DNA of 64,000 nucleotides. Origin: Actinokineospora sp. NBRC 105648. Lineage in GTDB: Bacteria; Actinomycetota; Actinomycetes; Mycobacteriales; Pseudonocardiaceae. Made by a program: the position numbers and the translations under genes. Below are positions 61,835 through 64,000 of the stretch, piece after piece. How positions within the stretch are numbered: the stretch's first letter is position 1; every line of letters begins with the position of its first letter. The stretch covers positions 1 through 64,000 of the forward strand of contig NZ_BSTR01000035.1 of the NCBI RefSeq assembly GCF_030269645.1, in the 5' to 3' direction. A model generated the notes under the pieces. It saw only the letters and a program-made list of their open reading frames with translations, made no database searches and was not told where the DNA came from.

Positions 61835-62941
61835 TCAGCAGCCCGGGACGTCCTTGCCCGCCTTGATGTCCTTGAGCGCCTGCACGGCGCCCGCGAGGTT
61901 CTCCACCTTGACCAGCCGCAACCCCTCGGGGGCGTTGTCCTTGGCCTCGGTGCAGTTGTCCTTCGGGACCAGGAAGGTGTTCACCCCGGCCTCCTTGGCG
62001 GCGACCATCTTGAACGGGATGCCGCCGATGCGCCCGACGTTGCCGTCGACGTCGATCTCGCCGGTGCCCGCGATGGTGGCCCCGCCCGCGAGGTCGTCGG
62101 TGCTCAGCCGGTCCACGATCGCCAGCGCGAAGACCAGCCCGGCCGACGGCCCGCCGACGTTCTGCAGCCGGATCGTGGTCTTGAACGCCACGTCCGGCCG
62201 CTCGGCCGGGCCGACCCCCATGAACCCCTCGGCGCGCTCCTTGGCGCCGAAGTCGGTGGCCTTGGCCAGGGTCAGCGGCGCGGTGCGCTCCTGGCCGTCG
62301 CGCTTGAAGGTGATCGACACCGTCTGCCCCGGCACGGTGCCGGTGAGCGCGGTGGTCACGTCGGTGGCGGCCACGATCGGCTTGCCGTTGACCGTGACCA
62401 GCTGGTCGCCGGGGGCGAGGACCTTGTCTGCGGGCGCGCCCGCGGTGATCGACGAGGCGATGACCTTGACCGGGTACTTCAGGTAGCGCAGCGCGGCGAT
62501 CTCGGCGTTGCTCTGCGACTCCTGGAAGAGCTTGGTGTTCTGCTGCTCGATCTGCTCCTCGGTCTCCCCCGGGCGGAAGTAGTCTTCGCGCGGGGCGAGC
62601 GCGTAGCGGCCGCTGACCCACAGCCCGAGCGCGCCGAAGAGGCTGATCTCGTCGTTCACCGACACCGTGGTCATCCGCAGCTGACCGGTGGTCGGGTGGC
62701 TCTCCTCGCCGTCGATCTTGACGATCGGCACGCCCTCGACCGCGCCGAGCGTGTCGTAGGTGGGGCCGGGGCCGAGCGAGACGTACGGGATCGGCACCAG
62801 CAGGCCGACCAACAGGAACGCCACCGTGAGGACGAAGCTGACCACCACCGTCCAGCCGCGCCGGGACAGCGTCCTGGACAGCGTCGGCGGAGTGGGCCCA
62901 GCGGGCTGCGGCGGAGCGGGGGCGTCCGGTGCGGTGCTCAC
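61835..62941 (-). CDS. PDZ domain-containing S16 (Lon-type) serine protease, YlbL-like
   Basis: The 368-residue protein has an N-terminal membrane anchor (~30-52), a PDZ domain (~155-240, PVKVIASSITAGAPADKVLA) and a Lon-like protease domain with catalytic S266 (GGPSAGLVFALAI) and K311 (IGGIPFKMVAAK). It is an extracytoplasmic membrane-tethered protease of the YlbL type; in other bacteria this group participates in envelope quality control. Confidence 0.93.
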   Translation of the reverse strand: MSTAPDAPAPPQPAGPTPPTLSRTLSRRGWTVVVSFVLTVAFLLVGLLVPIPYVSLGPGPTYDTLGAVEGVPIVKIDGEESHPTTGQLRMTTVSVNDEISLFGALGLWVSGRYALAPREDYFRPGETEEQIEQQNTKLFQESQSNAEIAALRYLKYPVKVIASSITAGAPADKVLAPGDQLVTVNGKPIVAATDVTTALTGTVPGQTVSITFKRDGQERTAPLTLAKATDFGAKERAEGFMGVGPAERPDVAFKTTIRLQNVGGPSAGLVFALAIVDRLSTDDLAGGATIAGTGEIDVDGNVGRIGGIPFKMVAAKEAGVNTFLVPKDNCTEAKDNAPEGLRLVKVENLAGAVQALKDIKAGKDVPGC

Positions 62942-63020
62942 GGATCGACAGCGTACGTGCGTTCACCCAGGGCGGATCACCGGACGGCACACCCGCGGTG
63001 GCGCCGCGTACCGTGGACCC

Positions 63021-64000
63021 ATGAGCGAGTTCCAGTTCGGCTTCAGCGCGCCGGACCCTGACGACCGGGACAAAGACAAGGACAAGTCTGCCCCCGGGCA
63101 GGGCGGCGGCAGCGAGAACCCGTTCGACGCCTTCGGCCAGCTCGGGCAGATGCTGAGCCAGCTCGGCCAGATGATGAGCCAGGCGGGCACCTCGAGCGGG
63201 CCGGTCAACTACGACCTCGCCAAGCAGATCGCGGTGCAGAAGCTCGGCGGCCAGGTCGGCTTCAGCGCGCCGTCGGAGTCGGCCAAGGCGGTCACCGACG
63301 CGGTCCACCTGGCCGAGATGTGGCTCGACCCGGCCACCACGCTGCCCGCGGGGGCCACCTCCGCGCGCGCCTGGACCGCCCGCGACTGGGTGGAGCACAC
63401 GCTGCCCACCTGGCAGCGGCTGTGCGACCCGGTGGCCAGGCGGATGTCGAGCGCCTGGGTCGACGCGCTGCCCGCCGAGGCCAAGGAGCAGGCCGGTCCG
63501 CTGCTGGCGATGGTCGGCCAGATGGGCGGCATGGCGTTCGGCTCGCAGCTGGGCGGGGCCCTGGCCCAGCTCGCCGCCGAGGTGCTCACCGCCACCGACA
63601 TCGGTCTGCCGCTGGGCCCGCCCGCCACCGCGGCGCTGCTGCCCGCGAACATCGAGGAGTTCACCAAGGGCCTGGAGCGCCCGGCCAGCGAGGTGATCGT
63701 CTTCATCGCCGCCCGCGAGGCCGCCCACCAGCGCCTCTTCGCGCACGTGCCGTGGCTGCGGCAGCGGCTGCTGGCCACCGTCGAGGAGTTCGCCAACGGC
63801 ATCAAGGTCGACACCGCCGCGCTGGAGCAGCTGGCCACCCAGGTCGACCCGGCGAACCCGGAGACCATCGAGCAGGCCATGCGCTCGGGTGTGCTGGAAC
63901 CGCAGACCACCCCCGAGCAGCAGGTCGCGCTGACCCGGCTCGAGACGCTGCTGGCCCTGGTGGAGGGCTGGGTCGACATCGTCGTCGGCGACGCGGTCGC
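63021..64000 (+). CDS. Zinc-dependent metalloprotease, DUF2342 family (truncated by window end)
   Basis: The first ~326 residues are present and the gene runs off the window. It begins MSEFQFGFSAPDPDD, has a Gln/Gly-rich segment (LGQMLSQLGQMMSQAG), then ARDWVEHTLPTWQRLCDPVA and the motif FIAAREAAHQRLF, the family's HExxH-like site with R replacing the first His. Next comes a helical domain with LLALVEGWVDIVVGDAV. The family was first annotated as F420-biosynthesis-associated. It is divergent from the PDZ protease across 79 bp. Confidence 0.92.
   Translation, partial: MSEFQFGFSAPDPDDRDKDKDKSAPGQGGGSENPFDAFGQLGQMLSQLGQMMSQAGTSSGPVNYDLAKQIAVQKLGGQVGFSAPSESAKAVTDAVHLAEMWLDPATTLPAGATSARAWTARDWVEHTLPTWQRLCDPVARRMSSAWVDALPAEAKEQAGPLLAMVGQMGGMAFGSQLGGALAQLAAEVLTATDIGLPLGPPATAALLPANIEEFTKGLERPASEVIVFIAAREAAHQRLFAHVPWLRQRLLATVEEFANGIKVDTAALEQLATQVDPANPETIEQAMRSGVLEPQTTPEQQVALTRLETLLALVEGWVDIVVGDAV

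Overview
The window is about 70% G+C, with many GTG starts, 4-bp start/stop overlaps and strong GGAGG ribosome sites. Its conserved blocks (prfB-ftsE-ftsX-smpB; a UPF0182 / PPA1309-like / PDZ-S16 protease / DUF2342 group) point to an actinomycete, most likely a Pseudonocardiales member of the Actinokineospora/Saccharothrix kind. The order-level placement is inference; no rRNA is present.

Layout. 0.3-2.7 kb: an ECF sigma factor coupled to a VOC protein, and an AraC regulator coupled to another VOC protein. 3-15 kb: an export region with four secreted peptidases (M1, M4, a papain-like C70 type and S8), a secreted/membrane partner of the papain-like enzyme and an LPXTG-anchored surface protein, interrupted by a divergent Lrp/AsnC regulator and valine/leucine dehydrogenase pair. 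15-21 kb: small metabolic and regulatory genes, including an SDR/TetR divergent pair with a visible duplicated operator. 21.1-24.9 kb: a translationally coupled operon of an unknown protein, a single-ring AAA ATPase and a TPR-like protein, then another unknown. 24.9-33.1 kb: a scarred accessory region ending at tRNA-Ala(GGC). It holds a decayed SDR gene, a frameshifted STAND/NB-ARC remnant, an IS481-type transposase remnant, a peptidoglycan-binding/OmpA-like gene cut by an in-frame amber codon, a lipase, and an ABC exporter operon with a LolA-like partner.

33-44 kb: a PaaK-type ligase, a DsbA-MauE redox pair, HrpB helicase, DedA, a SixA-like phosphatase, an XRE regulator with two operator-like boxes, tmRNA, and a NarL-type two-component system. 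44-47 kb: a large S8 protease with four Ig-like repeats. 47-56 kb: an acyltransferase, Lon (with an HspR-type HAIR-like site), an amidohydrolase, SmpB, FtsX, FtsE, RF2 and a PadR regulator. 56-58 kb: a long C-rich gene-free stretch and two initiator tRNA genes. 58-64 kb: UPF0182, a PPA1309-like protein, a PDZ/S16 protease and the start of a DUF2342 metalloprotease.

How the parts connect. Secreted proteolysis is the main theme, and two unrelated proteases (M4 and the large S8) carry the same C-terminal module. Both partners of trans-translation (ssrA and smpB) and a ribosome release factor lie within 15 kb. The most unusual material is non-coding. A ~125-139 bp structured element occurs twice with compensatory base changes. 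A family of GAA-triloop hairpins plus a 45-bp double-hairpin module is shared by the 3' flanks of tmRNA and of one initiator tRNA. A five-copy GGTCAGACCGG cluster sits between convergent genes.
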